From NCBI GenBank assembly GCA_934567115.1, contig CAKTJA010000093.1:1-5478 (forward strand): a stretch of 5,478 nucleotides of DNA, given 5' to 3'. Shown here in pieces: positions 3,687-5,478 of this stretch. The notes under the pieces were generated by a model that was given only the letters and a program-made list of their open reading frames with translations, made no database searches and was not told where the DNA came from. The first letter of the stretch is position 1. Each line of letters starts with the position of its first letter. Source of the DNA: an uncultured Oscillospiraceae bacterium. GTDB lineage: Bacteria > Bacillota > Clostridia > Oscillospirales > Oscillospiraceae. Position numbers and translations under genes: made by a program.

Positions 3687-5478
3687 ATGCGCAAGTTTTT
3701 ATCCCTGCTGCTGACGCTGGCGATGGTCTGCTCTCTGGCCGTCACCGCCGGCGCGGCGGAGCCCAAGGAGGACGTCGTCATCCTGCACACCAACGACGTT
3801 CACTGCGGGTACGAGGCCTATGCCAAGGTCGCCGCCCTTCATAAGAGCGCCGACCTGCTCGTTGATGCGGGCGACCACATTCAGGGCGATGTGATCGGCA
3901 CGCTGTCGAAGGGCGAGTACATCGTCGACATCATGAACGAGCTGAAGTACGACGTCGCCGTCCCCGGCAATCACGAGTTCGACTACGGCATGGACCAGTT
4001 CATGAACATCGCCAAGAACCTTGCGAAGTATCCCTATATCTCCGCCAACTTCCTCGGAACGGACGGCGAGCCGGTCTTCGACGCCTATAAGATGTTCGAG
4101 GTCAAGGGCGTGAAGATCGCCTTCGTCGGCGTGTGTACGCCGGAGACCTTCACGAAGTCCACCCCGACCTACTTCCAGGACGGCGCCGGCAATTATATCT
4201 ACGGCTTCTGTGAGGGGAACGACGGCGCCGATCTCTACGCCGCCGTCCAGAAGGCAATCGACGCTGCCAAGGCTGACGGCGCGGACTATGTGATCGGTCT
4301 TGGCCACCTCGGCACCGACGAGCAGTCCTCTCCCTGGACCTCTCGCGAGGTGATCGCCAACACCGTCGGCTTCGACGCGTTCATCGACGGTCACTCCCAC
4401 TCCACCTTCTCGGAAACGACGAAGGACAAGAACGGCGGCGACGTTGTTTTTGAGCAGACCGGCACCAAGCTCGCCAACGTCGGCAAGCTGACCATCAAGG
4501 CCGACGGCTCCATCGAGCATGAGAACATCGACCTTTCGACGGTCGAGCCGGACGCGGAGGCTGCGGTTTTCATCGCCGCCATCACCGAGAAGTTCGACGC
4601 GCTGCAAAAGCAGGTCGTCGCCCGGACCGACGTTGAGCTTACCGTCAACGGCGAAGACGGTCAGCGCGCCGTGCGCCATGCCGAGACCAACCTCGGCGAC
4701 CTGTGCGCCGACGCGTACCGCACGCTGCTCGGCGCCGATATCGCCTTTGTCAACGGCGGCGGCATCCGCGCGAGCATTCCCGTCGGCGACATCACCTACG
4801 GCGACATCATCAAGGTCCATCCCTTCGGCAACGAGGCCTGCCTCGTCGAGGTCACCGGCCAGCAGATCCTCGACGCGCTGGAGCTTGGCGCATCCGCCTA
4901 CCCCGGCGAGAGCGGCGGCTTCCTTCAGGTCTCCGGCCTGACCTATGTCATCAACGCCGACATTCCCAGCTCCGTCGTGAAGAACGACAAGTCCGAGTTT
5001 GTCAAGGTTGACGGCGAATACCGCGTCAGCGACGTTATGGTCGGCGGTCAGCCCCTCGACGTCAACGAGACCTACACGCTCGCCTCTCACAACTACATGC
5101 TCAAGTTCTCCGGCGACGGCTACACCATGTTCGGCACGAGCAATGTGAAGATCATCAAGGACAGCGTGATGATCGACAATCAGGTCCTGATCAACTACAT
5201 TGTCGATTCTCTTGACGGCGTGGTCGGCGCGCAGTATGCCGCCCCGCAGGGCCGCATCACCGTCAAAACCGCCCCCGCCGAGCAGCCCGAAGCTCCCGCT
5301 GAGCCTGAAACCCCTGCCGAACCGGAAGTCCCCGCCGAGCCCGAGACTCCCGCCGAGCCTGAGGTCCCCGCTCAGCCCGAGCAGCCCGCCTCCGGTGAGA
5401 CCTACGTCGTCGTCGCGGGCGACTGCCTGTGGAACATCGCCTACAAGCTCTACGGCTCCGGCGCGCAGTATACGAAGC
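3687..5478 (+). CDS. Secreted 5'-nucleotidase / UshA-family metallophosphoesterase with C-terminal LysM domain (3' end outside window)
   Basis: Extracellular hydrolase expected to dephosphorylate nucleotides or related phosphoesters at the cell surface. The 597 codons in view are open to the window end. Residues 1-24 are a signal peptide (MRKFLSLLL..., with A-x-A sites ending at about 23). The N-terminal metallophosphoesterase domain (about 28-270) carries the metal-site blocks TNDVH (35-39), GDHIQGD (62-68), GNHEFDYG (94-101), GHLGTD (206-211) and GHSHS (235-239). The 5'-nucleotidase C-terminal domain (about 313-510) has NLGDLCADAYR, NGGGIRASIPVGDITYGD (357-373), SGGFLQVSG and SGDGYTMF (475-482). 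These blocks are the substrate-binding signature of the family. A Pro/Glu/Ala linker (about 530-568) then leads into a LysM start, YVVVAGDCLWNIAYKLYG (573-590), that is cut at the edge. LysM binds peptidoglycan or chitin-like glycans, so the enzyme is probably wall-attached. It is divergent from the dihydropyrimidinase gene, with its own promoter. The substrate (AMP, UDP-sugars, other) is open. Confidence 0.92.
   Translation, partial: MRKFLSLLLTLAMVCSLAVTAGAAEPKEDVVILHTNDVHCGYEAYAKVAALHKSADLLVDAGDHIQGDVIGTLSKGEYIVDIMNELKYDVAVPGNHEFDYGMDQFMNIAKNLAKYPYISANFLGTDGEPVFDAYKMFEVKGVKIAFVGVCTPETFTKSTPTYFQDGAGNYIYGFCEGNDGADLYAAVQKAIDAAKADGADYVIGLGHLGTDEQSSPWTSREVIANTVGFDAFIDGHSHSTFSETTKDKNGGDVVFEQTGTKLANVGKLTIKADGSIEHENIDLSTVEPDAEAAVFIAAITEKFDALQKQVVARTDVELTVNGEDGQRAVRHAETNLGDLCADAYRTLLGADIAFVNGGGIRASIPVGDITYGDIIKVHPFGNEACLVEVTGQQILDALELGASAYPGESGGFLQVSGLTYVINADIPSSVVKNDKSEFVKVDGEYRVSDVMVGGQPLDVNETYTLASHNYMLKFSGDGYTMFGTSNVKIIKDSVMIDNQVLINYIVDSLDGVVGAQYAAPQGRITVKTAPAEQPEAPAEPETPAEPEVPAEPETPAEPEVPAQPEQPASGETYVVVAGDCLWNIAYKLYGSGAQYTK
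5295..5384 (+). repeat. Hexapeptide-coding tandem repeat in the nucleotidase linker
   Basis: Five consecutive 18-nt units encode PAEPET, PAEPEV, PAEPET, PAEPEV and PAQPEQ (residues 537-566), making a 12-residue super-repeat present twice. The units differ at many synonymous sites (CCC/CCT, GCT/GCC, GAG/GAA), so the repeat is conserved in protein more than in DNA. It forms an extended, negatively charged spacer between the catalytic part and the LysM domain. Confidence 0.85.

Noticed and set aside
3699..5090. 463-codon open frame on the minus strand
   Set aside because: It lies wholly antisense to the 5'-nucleotidase gene, whose domain motifs, signal peptide and ribosome binding site are unambiguous. 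Its translation is a monotonous Val/Asp/Gly/Leu-rich product without motifs, as expected from the complement of GC-rich codons.

Overview
The window looks like chromosomal DNA of a GC-rich Gram-positive Clostridia-type bacterium (Oscillospiraceae-like gut lineages fit; this is inference). The grounds are a classic T-box leader ahead of an aminoacyl-tRNA synthetase operon, strong AGGAGG-type ribosome binding sites, Gram-positive style secreted proteins, a LysM wall-binding domain, and GC-rich third codon positions. No mobile element, CRISPR array, tRNA or rRNA was seen.

Layout from left to right. (1) Positions 1-1459, minus strand, form one operon read right to left: an extended -10 promoter at 1431-1459, a T-box riboswitch with a TTC (Phe) specifier and its terminator (about 1424-1194), a secreted CE4-type polysaccharide deacetylase (372-1172), then the N-terminal third of pheS (1-316, cut by the window edge). 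(2) Positions 1491-3433, minus strand, form a second unit: a dihydropyrimidinase/D-hydantoinase (2051-3433), followed 18 nt later by an unrecognised 167-residue membrane protein with a charged, probably coiled-coil tail (1529-2032), then a strong hairpin terminator (1491-1520). (3) Positions 3434-3686 are a divergent intergenic region with a well-formed plus-strand promoter, a weaker minus-strand promoter and a short inverted motif pair. (4) Positions 3687-5478, plus strand, hold a secreted 5'-nucleotidase/UshA-family metallophosphoesterase with a Pro/Glu/Ala repeat linker and a C-terminal LysM domain, cut by the window end.

How the genes fit together. The T-box should couple transcription of the first operon to uncharged tRNA-Phe. 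This makes sense for pheS, but it places a cell-wall or polysaccharide-modifying enzyme under the same control and ahead of pheS, which is the most unusual arrangement here. The divergently transcribed dihydropyrimidinase and 5'-nucleotidase could both serve nucleotide scavenging (outside the cell for the nucleotidase, cytosolic for the amidohydrolase), but this is only suggested by adjacency. I found no convincing undescribed multi-gene system. The long antisense reading frames are explained by GC-rich codon use.
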